A DNA stretch of 64,000 nucleotides from JANMCE01 sp031410595 (GCA_031410595.1 JANNZM010000111.1:1-64000); one strand, 5' to 3'; shown: positions 1 to 9,726, counted from the first letter of the stretch. Notes: a model not told the origin generated them from the letters alone. Program-made: numbers and translations.

Positions 1-2394
1 GGTGCCGTAGGCCAGCCAGATCTTCTTCAACGACAGATCGGGCAAGGTGCTCGTGTCGAACGTCGGGTCGAAGGCCTTGGCCACGCTGGCTAGGCGGACA
101 CCGTCGCCGCTGGCGGCGGTGAACCCGACGAGGTTGATCCACGGCGGGGTCGGGGTTATCTCGAGCTTGAAGGCCAACGTCAGGTCGCTGGACTCGGTCG
201 CGTTGCCGATGACGAACTGGCCCAGCATCCCGACCGTGATCGCCACCGGGGAGCCGCCCCCGGCCTTGAGGCCGAGCTGGAGGCGCAGGGTTTCGATCTT
301 GAGCCAGCTGACACCGAAGGCGTGGTCCCAGTTGCTGATCGTGCCGGACAAGGCGATCTCGGCGCCGGTGGTCGGGCTGGTCGTCAACGAAGCGGAGACG
401 GTGAGGTTGAGCTCGTCGAAGCATTTGGTGGTGCCGGGCCAGGTGCCGTCCTCGGTGCCGTCGCACGGGCCCGAGCGGGTGATGCGGAACACCATGTCGC
501 CGTCGATCGAGGCTTCGACCTGCCGGGTCACCGTGTCGGTGGCGATGCGGAACGACACCTGCCCCGACTTGACCAGGTCGCTCGGCCCGCCCAGCACCGG
601 CGGTAGCCCGACCTTCAGCGACAACTCGGTACCGCCCAACACGGGCAAGGTGCCGGTCAGGCTGATGGGCCCGTCGACGCCGATGCCCAGGTTGTCCAGC
701 TGGGCCTTTTCGTCGACCGGCAGCTCGATCATGGCCTCGATCACCAGGCCCTGCTTGACCTCAAGGTCACCGCAGGTCCCGGCGGCGTCACACAGCACCG
801 GCTTGAAGTACAGCTGTGTGGGCTGGTCGAGGTCGGCGTAGGCCACGGTCCGGGCGGAGGTGCTGGCCACCAGGGCGATGTCGGGCAGCTTCCAGTCGAA
901 TGGTATCGAGGGGTCCAGCTGCTTCAAGGTCGGCGATTTGATCCGGCCCGCCACGAGCAGGTCGGTCGTGGCCGCCTTCTCCATCCGGAACAGCATGGCG
1001 GCATTGAACGTACCGTTGCTGATCGTCAGTGAGGTGTCAGCGAAGAACGACACAGTCACATTCGCCGCTGCGGCCTTGGGCTTGTCCACCGCCACGTGGA
1101 AGGCGAGCTGGTTGAGGCTGACGTCGACCAGACCCGGATCGATCCCGCCGGGCGCCCCGATGGTCGCAAGAATGGACTTGCTGGAGACCGGGCCGGTAGC
1201 GAGCAGGTCGAGGCTCGCCTGTACGGCGCCGCTGTTCACGGCCAACTTCAAGGAGACATCGCTGGTGACGGTGCCGACGGTGAGACTGGCGTCGACGGCA
1301 CCATCGAACCCGGTCTTGGTGATCGTGGCCTGAAGGTGGGCGCCGTTGAGGTCGAGCCAGGTCTGGCCGAACAGGTCATTGACCGCGCCGAGGCTGGCGT
1401 CCAGCGTGAGGCTGGTCGCGCCGCTCACCACGGCCACGGTGGCCGAGCCGGTGACAGTGGTCGGGTTGGTGCCGTCAGGCGACACGGTCATGCCGCCCGA
1501 GAAACCGGCGGAGAAGTTGCCGTTGGAATCGGCGGCGAGGTGGACGGTCCACGGCGACGTGAGCGTCACCCACGACGGGTACGACGCAGGGGTTGTGACC
1601 GGGATGTCGACGGCGATGTCGAGGCCCACCCCGCTGCCGGAGCCGTCGAGCACGCCGAAGGAAGCAGCCAACGTGCCCCGCAGGCGGATGCCAGAGGTGG
1701 TGGCGGAGGGGTCGCCCAGCTCGGCCGCGGCATCGGCCACTGCGCCGCTGCGGACCACCGCCGACAGGTTCACGCCAGCCGCGGCAAGGGCGAAGGTGTC
1801 GTCGGTGTCGGCGAGACCGTCGGACAGGAAGGTGTCGGTGCCAAGGGCGGCGCTGGGACTCACCGTGTGGGTCGTGTCGGTGAGGCCGACGATGGCCGGT
1901 CCAAAGGCGACCGGGACTGACGTCCACGACGCGTTGAGGACGGAGAGGTCTACCGTGTCGAACCGGACGAAGACGGCTACCTGGGGGTCGGTGGCGGCGC
2001 CGTCGGCCCAGGTGGCGGTAACCAGGAGCTTGGCCGGCTTGGCCAGCACAGTGGTAGAACCCTGCACCGCCAGACTGAACGACGCGTCATCGCTGGTGGC
2101 GACCGCGCTGGTGCTGGTGAGCGGGGGCATCCCGATCAGCTTCACCGGGATGGTGGCCGACCCAGCCTGGGCCGCCGCGGCCAAGTTCGTCTTGGCTACG
2201 GCGTAGGTGGCACCCTCGAAGGCCACCACGTCGGCGGCGGCTCCGGGCGACGGGGTTACCGCCACCGCGAACGTCGGCAGGCTCGAGGCGCCATGCGCCC
2301 ACATCGCCGCCGCCACTGCGCCGAGCGCAAGCGCCATGAAGCCGGATAAGGCGAACCGGCGCACGGAGAACCGAGCGGATGACGTGCCCCTCAT
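1..2394 (-). CDS. Large secreted protein of unknown function (C-terminus outside window)
   Basis: I read this frame by hand: it stays open for 798 codons from an ATG at 2394 to the window edge, so the C-terminus is missing. An AGGGGA ribosome binding site lies 6 nt before the ATG. The N-terminus is a signal peptide or anchor (about residues 1-40): several Arg, then a hydrophobic core with FMALALGAVAAAMWA. The rest is rich in Thr, Ser, Gly, Val and Asp, with alternating hydrophobic residues typical of extracellular beta-sandwich repeats, and few Cys. I recognise no catalytic motif or named domain. It is monocistronic in the window, downstream of the complex I operon on the same strand. All plus-strand frames over this region are its shadows. 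Confidence 0.75.
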   Translation of the reverse strand, partial: MRGTSSARFSVRRFALSGFMALALGAVAAAMWAHGASSLPTFAVAVTPSPGAAADVVAFEGATYAVAKTNLAAAAQAGSATIPVKLIGMPPLTSTSAVATSDDASFSLAVQGSTTVLAKPAKLLVTATWADGAATDPQVAVFVRFDTVDLSVLNASWTSVPVAFGPAIVGLTDTTHTVSPSAALGTDTFLSDGLADTDDTFALAAAGVNLSAVVRSGAVADAAAELGDPSATTSGIRLRGTLAASFGVLDGSGSGVGLDIAVDIPVTTPASYPSWVTLTSPWTVHLAADSNGNFSAGFSGGMTVSPDGTNPTTVTGSATVAVVSGATSLTLDASLGAVNDLFGQTWLDLNGAHLQATITKTGFDGAVDASLTVGTVTSDVSLKLAVNSGAVQASLDLLATGPVSSKSILATIGAPGGIDPGLVDVSLNQLAFHVAVDKPKAAAANVTVSFFADTSLTISNGTFNAAMLFRMEKAATTDLLVAGRIKSPTLKQLDPSIPFDWKLPDIALVASTSARTVAYADLDQPTQLYFKPVLCDAAGTCGDLEVKQGLVIEAMIELPVDEKAQLDNLGIGVDGPISLTGTLPVLGGTELSLKVGLPPVLGGPSDLVKSGQVSFRIATDTVTRQVEASIDGDMVFRITRSGPCDGTEDGTWPGTTKCFDELNLTVSASLTTSPTTGAEIALSGTISNWDHAFGVSWLKIETLRLQLGLKAGGGSPVAITVGMLGQFVIGNATESSDLTLAFKLEITPTPPWINLVGFTAASGDGVRLASVAKAFDPTFDTSTLPDLSLKKIWLAYGT

Positions 2395-2447
2395 AAAGTC
2401 CCCTAATCGTCTGAAGGCGAAACTGGTCCCCAGAACCAGCACCTTGT

Positions 2448-2507
2448 GTTCGGACGGTACGCTCATCTGCTTGCACCCGCAATAGACCTAGGTCTAGTCG
2501 TCCGAAC
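2448..2507. promoter_or_regulatory. Candidate operator: 9-bp inverted repeat flanking a 14-bp palindrome
   Basis: GTTCGGACG (2448-2456) and CGTCCGAAC (2499-2507) form a perfect inverted repeat. Between them lies the perfect palindrome TAGACCTAGGTCTA (2483-2496). The block is 54-113 bp upstream of the secreted-protein ATG at 2394, where a promoter and operator would be expected. The bound factor is unknown. An alternative is a structured leader RNA. Confidence 0.4.
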
Positions 2508-2555
2508 TACGTCTGGTTGCCAGATCGTGGGGGCGCTCCCCGTAACTGCTCGATT

Positions 2556-3551
2556 TTAGGCCAGCCATTCAGCGACGGTGAAGGAACCCAGGCCGTCGGG
2601 GTCAATCAGCGCTTCGGCCTCCCTGACGCGGCTGCGCGCCTTGAGTGCGGCGAGGTCGCCGATGACGCTGCGCTCCGCCCAAACGGCTCGGCCTTCAGCG
2701 ACGAGTTCGTCGATGCCGTGCAGCGCCAGCCACTGCGCCTGGGTGCGGACGGCGTCGGGCATGGGCAGTTGATCGAGCGCAACCTCGCAGGTGATGTCCT
2801 GCTCGCCAACGGCTTTCAGATAGTGCTCACCGCGCTCGTGTTGGCGATACGTGCGTAACCATTCTCGCCAGGGTCGCGTCGACATCGACGCGGTGGTGGA
2901 GCAATAGTCGAACACGACCACGCGACCTCCCGATGTCAGTCTGCTCCGGGCGTCATGCAGCCAGGCCGCCGCTTGTGTCTGTCTTGGGGCACGAGCGCCG
3001 TGGGCGGGTCGCTTCACCAGCGCGCCGGGAACCTTGTCTGTTGAGCGGAGCATTTCGGTGAAGCGGCCGTCAGTTTCCCGCGTGATCCACGCTTCGCGCC
3101 AGGCGCCGTCGTACACGAGGAGGTCAAAGGGAATGTTGTCGAGCAACTCGTTGGCGAGCACGATCGACACCGATTCATCGGGCATGTCGGTCGATGACCG
3201 CAGTGCCGAGCCGACTGGATGGTTGTCACGCTGCACAGTCGAACGCTCCACCATCACGTAGGTGAGCGCGTCGAGACAACGCGGTTGCGCGGCAATGACG
3301 GCACGGCCGAGCGTGCCCGGCCCGGCGCCGGCCTCAACGACTCGGTACACGCCAGGCTGGCCCAAGTCGTCCCACCACGTATCGAGGGCGCGGGCGACAA
3401 CGGTTCCGAACAGGGGGCCCACTTCTGGTGAGGTAAGAAAGTCGCCGCGGCGTCCGGCGCGCCCACCGGTCGCGTAGAAGCCGCGCTCGCCGTAGAGGGC
3501 GGCTTCGAGAAAAGCTGAAAAAGGGACCGGCTTAGCCGGTCCCTGGGTCAC
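2556..3551 (-). CDS. midA: MidA/NDUFAF7-family SAM-dependent methyltransferase, candidate complex I assembly factor
   Basis: 331 aa, COG1565 family. Seen: an N-terminal YGERGFYATGG segment followed by GDFLTSPEVGPLFG, the SAM-binding glycine loop VEAGAGPGTLG, and NELLDNIPFDLLVY, which is the family signature. Known: mitochondrial NDUFAF7 symmetrically dimethylates an arginine of NDUFS2 (the NuoD counterpart) and is needed for complex I assembly. Here the GTG start at 3551 overlaps the nuoN stop (GTGA), so the gene is translationally coupled to the end of the nuo operon. The nuoD of this operon keeps the target-type arginine. Inference: it methylates NuoD of this complex. Family assignment is firm; the substrate is inferred. 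Confidence 0.85.
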   Translation of the reverse strand: MTQGPAKPVPFSAFLEAALYGERGFYATGGRAGRRGDFLTSPEVGPLFGTVVARALDTWWDDLGQPGVYRVVEAGAGPGTLGRAVIAAQPRCLDALTYVMVERSTVQRDNHPVGSALRSSTDMPDESVSIVLANELLDNIPFDLLVYDGAWREAWITRETDGRFTEMLRSTDKVPGALVKRPAHGARAPRQTQAAAWLHDARSRLTSGGRVVVFDYCSTTASMSTRPWREWLRTYRQHERGEHYLKAVGEQDITCEVALDQLPMPDAVRTQAQWLALHGIDELVAEGRAVWAERSVIGDLAALKARSRVREAEALIDPDGLGSFTVAEWLA

Positions 3552-5047
3552 GGCTTGATGGCCCCGACGAGGCGAGAAAGGTCACCGAAGCGCAGCACCA
3601 CGTTGGGGATGATGCCAAGGGCCAGTGTGGCCAGCACAGTAATGCCGAGCGCCGCGGTGAGGGCCTGAGGCACCTTGATGGGGAGGGTGTCGCCGTCGGG
3701 CGCCGGGTTCATCCACATCTCGCGCATGAGCTTGCCGTAGTACGCAAACGCAATCACCGAGTTGACTGCACCAATGGCAGCCAGCACGGCCCCCCATGCA
3801 CCACCGGCGGAAAGCACGGCTTTGAACACACCGAGCTTGGCGAAGAAACCACCGGTGGGGGGAATGCCGGCCAGCGAGGCGAGGAAGATCGTCATGGCAA
3901 CAGCCAGGCCGGGTGCGTAGCTGAAGAGCCCGCCGAAGCCGGCCATGTCGCCACGACGGGTCTTGCGGGTGACGGCCAGAATCACACCGAACGCGCCGAG
4001 GTTGGTGGCAGCGTAAAAGGCGAGGTAGCTCACCATTGAGGTGATCACTTCGGTGCCGGCATTGTGACCGAGGGCAAGCGGCATGAGGATAAAGCCACCC
4101 TGCGCCACCGACGAGTACGCGAACATGCGCACCACGTTGGTTTGGCGCAGCGCCACAAGGTTTCCGAGCGTCATGGTGAGCGCGGCCAGGACCCAGAAGA
4201 GGGGCTGCCAGATACGCCAAGCCCCTGGGAAGCCGAGCAGCACCAGTTCCATCAGCGCTACGAAACCAGCCGCCTTGGAGGCCACCGACAAGAACGCCGT
4301 TACGGGCGTTGGCGCGCCTTCGTACACGTCGGGCGCCCACGTGTGGAACGGAACGGCCGACACCTTGAAGGCGAAACCCACCACGATGAACACCACAGCT
4401 AGGGCGATGAGTGCCGTGTCTCCGGCGTCGTTGACCTTGGCCGAAATGTCGGTCAGCAGGGTTGAACCGGCCAAGCCGTACAGCAGCGACATGCCGTAGA
4501 GCATCACGGCCGACGCGAACACGCCGAGCAGGAAGTACTTGAGGCCGGCCTCATTGCTCTTGAGGTCACGCTTCTTCCACGCAGCCAGCATGTAGGCCGG
4601 GATGGACAGGAACTCAAGCGCCACGAAGATGCTGATCAGGTCGCGCGACGACGCCATCATCATCATGCCGAGGATGGAGGAGAGCAGCAGCACCCAGTAC
4701 TCACCCTGGTAGTAGCCACCCTCGTCGAGGTAGGTCGAAGACAGAAGCACGACGACGTATCCGGCGATAACGAAAAGTGCTTTCAAAATCAACGAAAAGT
4801 TGTCGACCACATACGCACCGCCGAACATGGTGCGATCGGCACCGTTCACGGCGAGCGTGATGATGGGCAACATGGTGGCGAGCAGGCCGATACCGGCCAG
4901 AGACGACGTGACCCACTTGCGATGTTCGGGGATGAAGAGGTCAGCCAGCAGCACGCCACAGATCACGACAGCCAGCACGATTTCGGGCGCGAGGGCGTGG
5001 TAGTCGAGAACCGGTCGAACCCAGTTGGCGGCAGCGGCGAGCAGCAT
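3548..5047 (-). CDS. nuoN: NADH-quinone oxidoreductase-like subunit N (11-subunit complex I)
   Basis: 499 aa, about 14 membrane helices, antiporter-like (Mrp) proton-pumping subunit of the membrane arm. Characteristic stretches are FKVSAVPFHTWAPDVYEG (lysine helix, then the HTWAPD loop) and GAPTPVTAFLSVASKAAGF. It begins 3 nt after nuoM and overlaps the methyltransferase gene by 4 nt. It is the last structural subunit of this operon. A divergent paralogue lies at 34819-36336. Confidence 0.95.
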   Translation of the reverse strand: MLLAAAANWVRPVLDYHALAPEIVLAVVICGVLLADLFIPEHRKWVTSSLAGIGLLATMLPIITLAVNGADRTMFGGAYVVDNFSLILKALFVIAGYVVVLLSSTYLDEGGYYQGEYWVLLLSSILGMMMMASSRDLISIFVALEFLSIPAYMLAAWKKRDLKSNEAGLKYFLLGVFASAVMLYGMSLLYGLAGSTLLTDISAKVNDAGDTALIALAVVFIVVGFAFKVSAVPFHTWAPDVYEGAPTPVTAFLSVASKAAGFVALMELVLLGFPGAWRIWQPLFWVLAALTMTLGNLVALRQTNVVRMFAYSSVAQGGFILMPLALGHNAGTEVITSMVSYLAFYAATNLGAFGVILAVTRKTRRGDMAGFGGLFSYAPGLAVAMTIFLASLAGIPPTGGFFAKLGVFKAVLSAGGAWGAVLAAIGAVNSVIAFAYYGKLMREMWMNPAPDGDTLPIKVPQALTAALGITVLATLALGIIPNVVLRFGDLSRLVGAIKP

Positions 5048-5050
5048 CGG

Positions 5051-6601
5051 TCAGCCTCCGACCGAGTCTTTGACGATCTTGGCGATGTTCACGATGGACG
5101 GGTCGATCACCTTGAACATCAAACTCGGCAGCACGCCAAGCACGATGATGCCGATGATGAGCGGCGTCCATGCCAGATACTCGGGCATGTGCATGTCGCC
5201 AATTGCGTGGCCATGGTAGCCATCCGCGAACTCGGCGGTCGGTTCGCCGAACGCCACTCGCTGCAGCAGCCAGAGAAGGTACGCGGCGGCCAGTACCGTG
5301 CCGATGGCGGCAATGACCATGAGGGTGCGGAACAACGGTACCGACAGGCCGTCGGCCGGCTTGTACGCGGAGAGAATGGCCGGAAACTCGCCCCAGAACC
5401 CAGCCAACCCGGGCAGGCCAAGTGAGGCCATCGCGCACAGGCCAAGAAGCCAGCCCATGTGCGGCGCTTGCGTCAGTAGGCCGCTGAGTCGATTGATTTC
5501 GAGGGTGTGGTAGCGGTCCTTTACCGAACCGGCAATGAAGAACAACATGCCGGTGATGAGGCCGTGAGCGACCATGCCGAACATGGCGGCGGAGATTCCG
5601 AAGTTGGTGAGCGTCGAGATGCCGAGCATCACGAAACCCATGTGCGCCACTGATGAGAACGCAATGAGGCGCTTCATGTCAGTCTGAGCCAGGCAGCCGA
5701 GGGCGCCGTAGATGATGCCGATGACCGCCAAGATTCCGATGACCGGTGCCCACCACTTGGCGGCCTCGGGCAGAATCGGGATGGCGAATCGCACAAAACC
5801 GAACGTACCGAGCTTCAGCAGGATGGCCGCCAGAATGACCGAACCCTGCGTGGGTGCCTGCGTGTGGGCATCGGGCAACCAGGTGTGGAACGGGAACATC
5901 GGCACCTTTACCGCAAGGCCAAGCGCCATGGCCCCGAAGATCCAAAGTTGCACGTTGTGATCGATAGCCCCCGCGTGCGCCATGAGGTATTCGATGGAGA
6001 AGCTCTCTGCACCGGTCTTGAAGAACAGGGCGAGGAAACCAAGCAGCATGAACGCTGAACCGAACAGCGTGAACAGGAAGAACTTCAGCGACGCGTATTG
6101 ACGATTCTCTCCACCCCACACACCGATCATGAAGTACATGGGAAGCAGCACAATTTCGAAGAAGACGAAGAACAAGATGAGATCCTGCGCCACGAACACG
6201 CCGTTCATGCCTACCTCGAGCACAAGCATCAAGATAAGGAACGCCTTGGGGTTACCTGGGTCGGGGATGTGGTTCCACGAGTAGACCATCACCAACACCG
6301 TGATAACCATCGACAGCAGGAACAGCGGCAGACCGAGTCCGTCGAGGCCGATGATGTAGCGGGCTTTGATGACCGGAATCCAGCTGGTGTCAACGTGGAG
6401 CTGCTGCAGCCCGGCCTTGCTGTAGTCGAACTTGAAAGCAATGACTATGCCCACCACGAGGGTCGCCACTGATGTCGCGAGCGCGACCGCCTTCTGGAAG
6501 TACTCGTCCTTCTTCGGAATGAAGATCATGAGTAGTACTCCGAGCAGCGGCAGGAAGATCCCGACGTTGAGGAGGGTGTTGTTGCTGGTGAGGTGCTCCA
6601 T
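5051..6601 (-). CDS. nuoM: NADH-quinone oxidoreductase-like subunit M (11-subunit complex I)
   Basis: 516 aa, about 14 membrane helices, antiporter-like proton channel. Seen: the conserved glutamate helix (FFEIVLLPMYFMIGVWGG), then VKVPMFPFHTWLPDAHTQAP and ILLKLGTFGFVRF, all standard NuoM hallmarks. The ATG at 6601 follows a GGGAG-type site. Gaps to nuoL (23 nt) and nuoN (3 nt) indicate one operon. It is clearly distinct in sequence from the second NuoM at 36333-37892. Confidence 0.95.
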   Translation of the reverse strand: MEHLTSNNTLLNVGIFLPLLGVLLMIFIPKKDEYFQKAVALATSVATLVVGIVIAFKFDYSKAGLQQLHVDTSWIPVIKARYIIGLDGLGLPLFLLSMVITVLVMVYSWNHIPDPGNPKAFLILMLVLEVGMNGVFVAQDLILFFVFFEIVLLPMYFMIGVWGGENRQYASLKFFLFTLFGSAFMLLGFLALFFKTGAESFSIEYLMAHAGAIDHNVQLWIFGAMALGLAVKVPMFPFHTWLPDAHTQAPTQGSVILAAILLKLGTFGFVRFAIPILPEAAKWWAPVIGILAVIGIIYGALGCLAQTDMKRLIAFSSVAHMGFVMLGISTLTNFGISAAMFGMVAHGLITGMLFFIAGSVKDRYHTLEINRLSGLLTQAPHMGWLLGLCAMASLGLPGLAGFWGEFPAILSAYKPADGLSVPLFRTLMVIAAIGTVLAAAYLLWLLQRVAFGEPTAEFADGYHGHAIGDMHMPEYLAWTPLIIGIIVLGVLPSLMFKVIDPSIVNIAKIVKDSVGG

Positions 6602-6624
6602 GGTCTTTCCGCTGGCTCCCTGGG

Positions 6625-8904
6625 TTAGGCCTGGACGAAGATAACGAGTGCGAGTGCGCCGAGAGCGGCGGCACCGAAGAGGATGGCGGCGTACTGCTGA
6701 ATCTTGCCGTTCTGGATGAAGCGCAAGCCGCCACCGGCGCCGCTAGCGCCACGGCCTGCGCCGTTGACCGATGCGTCGATAACGCCCTGATCGACGTACT
6801 TGTAGGTCCACTTGCCAAAGGCGGCGAAGAACTTGCCGACCAGGTCGACGAACCCGTCGAGGATGTTCATGTGAACCCAGTACGCCCCCTTGGCAATCGG
6901 CCCGATGAGGCCGGCCACGATCACCTTGTCGTAGAAGTCATCGAGGTAGTACTTGTTCCACAAGAACGTGTAGCCAGCCCGCAGGGGTGCTGACCGTTGC
7001 GTGAGTCCGTAGACGGGCGCTCGCTTCTCGGCGTAAAGCGCCTTGCACACGAAAAGCGCCGCAACGAAACCGAGGGCCACGAGAACGATGGAAGGTAATG
7101 CGCCTATCCAGCTGAACGTCTCGGGTGCAACGAGTTCGGGAAAGAACTTGCCCGCGCCGGGCTCGACCCACTCGGTGAACTTCTCCCAGTGGAACGGCGC
7201 AGCGTTGAGGTACCCGGCAAAGATCGCACCTATCGACAGCAGGATGAGCGGCACGGTGATGAGCAACGGCGACTCATGCGGCCCGTGCCCGTTATCGGTG
7301 TGCGCGTCACCGTGCCCGGTATGCGCTGGGGCGTGGCCCTGATCTTCTTGGAGCCCGTCATCGGCATGCGCATCGTGCGAGTCGTGGCCGACGGCCGCGT
7401 GTGCCATCGCCGGGCCGTGCGCATCAGCGTGGACGTCGTGATGGATGCCGGCAGCAGCGCCGCGGGCCTCACCGAAGAACGTGAGGTACACGCAGCGGGT
7501 CATGTAGGCCGTGGTCATGAAGGCACCGGCCAGGCCGATGTACATGAAGGTCTTGTACCCATTGTGACCGGCCGACGCGATGATCTCGTCCTTGGAGAAG
7601 AAGCCAGCCAGGAACGGCACACCCGCCAAGGCCATGGTCGAGATCACGAACGTGGCGAACGTGATGGGCATCTTCTTGCGAAGGCCGCCCATGTCCTTCT
7701 TCATGTCGAAGGAGTGATGTGAGCCCGAGTGAGCAACAGACCCAGCGCCCAGGAACAGGCAAGCCTTGAAGAACGCGTGGGTAAAGATGTGGAAGACGGC
7801 CGGGGTCCACGCGCCGACACCGAGGCCCATCAGCATGTAACCGAGCTGAGAGACGGTGGAGTAGGCCAGCACCTTCTTGATATCGACCTGCACGAACGCA
7901 AGCAGCGCGGCGATCACGATGGTGATGCCACCGATGATGGCCATGGGGTTGGCGCCACCGTTGTGGATGCTGAAGCCTTCCCAGAACACCGGGTACAGGC
8001 GAGCACCCAGAAAGATGCCGGCCACGACCATGGTGGATGAGTGCAGCAGCGACGACACCGGTGTGGGGCCGGCCATGGCATCGGGCAGCCAGGTGTGCAG
8101 CGGGAACTGACCCGACTTACCAATGATGGCTACCAGTAACGCAATCGACGCCATGAGCAGAACCAGGTGCGACGACTTACCTGACAAGGCCCACCCGCTG
8201 ATGCCTTGAATGCTGAAGGTGCCCGATTGGAAGTACAGGATGGCGATACCGATTAACAGCCCGACATCGCCCGTTCGTACGGTGAAGAACGCTTTGAGCG
8301 CAGAGCGGCTGTTGTAGCCGTCCTCCCACCAGTGGCCGATGAGCATGAACGAGCAGAGGCCCATGATTTCCCAGCCGAGCAGGAACTGCACCAGGCCTTC
8401 GGCCAGCACCATGGTGAGCATGCCGGCGGAGAACAGGGTGAGTGCCGCGAAGAAGTGGGTGTAGCGACGGTCACCGCGAAGATATTCGAGCGAGTAGATC
8501 TGTACGAGCGTGGAGATGAATGCCACGACGAGAAGGAGCGTGACGGACAGACCATCGATGTGCATGCCGATGGTGAACTTGGTGCCGCCGCTCTGCCACC
8601 AGTTCCACGTCTTGATGAACGGCTCGACGAACGGCTTGGCCTCGGCGGTGCCTTCAGCCCGGGGAACGACGGCTCGTCCCAGCGCACCGAAGAAACGGGC
8701 CGAGGTGGACTCGCCGCCTGCGCCGTCATCGACTCGTTGAATCCACTCGTACGCGGTGCCACCGGCGACGACGAGCGAGGTCAGCATGGACGCTATGCCG
8801 AACTCGGAGCCCTTCATGGGCATCTTCTTGCCGAACAGGATGATGAGGAAGAACCCGACTGCGGGAACGACGGGAATCAACCAGGAATGCTCTAGGAACC
8901 ACAT
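6625..8904 (-). CDS. nuoL: NADH-quinone oxidoreductase-like subunit L with histidine-rich loop
   Basis: 759 aa, longer than the second NuoL here (631 aa). It is the distal antiporter-like subunit, with about 16 helices and the lateral helix. Seen: GWEIMGLCSFMLIGHWW (key Glu), GKSGQFPLHTWLPDAMAGP (key Lys) and KKVLAYSTVSQLGYM. Between the core helices and the C-terminal part, residues about 487-545 form a hydrophilic loop with 14 His and many Asp, Gly and Ala. The reading frame is continuous, so the loop is not a frameshift artefact. Its role is unknown; metal or proton buffering is a guess. The gene lies between nuoK and nuoM, as usual. Confidence 0.95.
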   Translation of the reverse strand: MWFLEHSWLIPVVPAVGFFLIILFGKKMPMKGSEFGIASMLTSLVVAGGTAYEWIQRVDDGAGGESTSARFFGALGRAVVPRAEGTAEAKPFVEPFIKTWNWWQSGGTKFTIGMHIDGLSVTLLLVVAFISTLVQIYSLEYLRGDRRYTHFFAALTLFSAGMLTMVLAEGLVQFLLGWEIMGLCSFMLIGHWWEDGYNSRSALKAFFTVRTGDVGLLIGIAILYFQSGTFSIQGISGWALSGKSSHLVLLMASIALLVAIIGKSGQFPLHTWLPDAMAGPTPVSSLLHSSTMVVAGIFLGARLYPVFWEGFSIHNGGANPMAIIGGITIVIAALLAFVQVDIKKVLAYSTVSQLGYMLMGLGVGAWTPAVFHIFTHAFFKACLFLGAGSVAHSGSHHSFDMKKDMGGLRKKMPITFATFVISTMALAGVPFLAGFFSKDEIIASAGHNGYKTFMYIGLAGAFMTTAYMTRCVYLTFFGEARGAAAGIHHDVHADAHGPAMAHAAVGHDSHDAHADDGLQEDQGHAPAHTGHGDAHTDNGHGPHESPLLITVPLILLSIGAIFAGYLNAAPFHWEKFTEWVEPGAGKFFPELVAPETFSWIGALPSIVLVALGFVAALFVCKALYAEKRAPVYGLTQRSAPLRAGYTFLWNKYYLDDFYDKVIVAGLIGPIAKGAYWVHMNILDGFVDLVGKFFAAFGKWTYKYVDQGVIDASVNGAGRGASGAGGGLRFIQNGKIQQYAAILFGAAALGALALVIFVQA

Positions 8905-8910
8905 GGTCGA

Positions 8911-9213
8911 TCAGCCCTTCATCTCGGACATCTCGTCCAGCGCAATGGAACGACGGTTCCGGTAAATGAGCAAGACGACGGCCAGGCCGACCGCCACTTC
9001 GGCCGCAGCGACAGCGATGACGTAGAGCGAGAACACCTGACCGGTGACATCGCCCCCGTGGCGCAGCGAGAACGCCAGCAGGTTGATGTTGACCGAGTTC
9101 AAGATGAGCTCGATGGACATCAAGACCATCACGCCGTTCTTGCGAGCGATGACGCCGTACACACCAATGCAGAACAGGGCCGCGCCGAGGAGAAGGAACT
9201 CATTGAGCAGCAT
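8911..9213 (-). CDS. nuoK: NADH-quinone oxidoreductase-like subunit K
   Basis: 100 aa, three membrane helices. Helix 2 carries the conserved glutamate in VLMSIELILNSVNINLLAF, the NuoK/MrpC signature. It ends with IYRNRRSIALDEMSEMKG. The start lies 3 nt after the nuoJ stop and the gene ends 6 nt before nuoL, consistent with the fixed J-K-L order. It forms part of the proton path in the membrane arm. Confidence 0.93.
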   Translation of the reverse strand: MLLNEFLLLGAALFCIGVYGVIARKNGVMVLMSIELILNSVNINLLAFSLRHGGDVTGQVFSLYVIAVAAAEVAVGLAVVLLIYRNRRSIALDEMSEMKG

Positions 9214-9216
9214 CGG

Positions 9217-9726
9217 TCAGTCCCTCCGAGCCAGAACGATGGCGCCAACGGCGGCGGCGGTGAGCACGATTGAGAGCGCCCAGAACGGAAGAGAGTACTG
9301 ACCGAAGATGGCGTCGGCGACGCGCTCGGTTGATACCGGCGTGACGTCGGGGAGTTGCTCAGCGTGGAAGCTGTTGACGAGCACGTAGCCGAGGGTTCCG
9401 GCCATGATGAGCGCCACGATTGCGGCCGAGGCGCGGCTCTTGTTGTCGGTGTCGGCACCCTTGCCGATTTGGGAGCGGGTGAGCATGGTTCCGAAAAGAA
9501 ACAACACCATGACGGCGCCGATGTACACCAGCACTTGGGTGACGGCCACGAACTCGGCCGCCAGCATGATGTATTGCGCTGCAGCGCCAGCCAGCACAAT
9601 GACCAGCCACAGCGCGGCATGCACGACGTTCTTGGTGGTGACCACGCGGACAGCGGCGACCAGCATCATGAGCGCAAGAATGCCGAAGCTGACCTGCTGA
9701 CCGATGTTGTAGGAGACCGCCAGCAT
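9217..9726 (-). CDS. nuoJ: NADH-quinone oxidoreductase-like subunit J
   Basis: 169 aa, five hydrophobic helices, with the YIGAVMVLFLFGTML segment that marks NuoJ (helix 3 pi-bulge region). I chose the ATG at 9726 over an upstream extension because it overlaps the nuoI stop (TAATG) and begins directly at the first helix (MLAVSYNIGQQVSFG). It has a longer soluble loop between helices 4 and 5 than the minimal form. Confidence 0.93.
   Translation of the reverse strand: MLAVSYNIGQQVSFGILALMMLVAAVRVVTTKNVVHAALWLVIVLAGAAAQYIMLAAEFVAVTQVLVYIGAVMVLFLFGTMLTRSQIGKGADTDNKSRASAAIVALIMAGTLGYVLVNSFHAEQLPDVTPVSTERVADAIFGQYSLPFWALSIVLTAAAVGAIVLARRD

Noticed and set aside
47..2482. Several long plus-strand open frames
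   Set aside because: They are shadows of the minus-strand secreted-protein gene, which is open from 2394 to the window edge, has a signal peptide and has a ribosome binding site.
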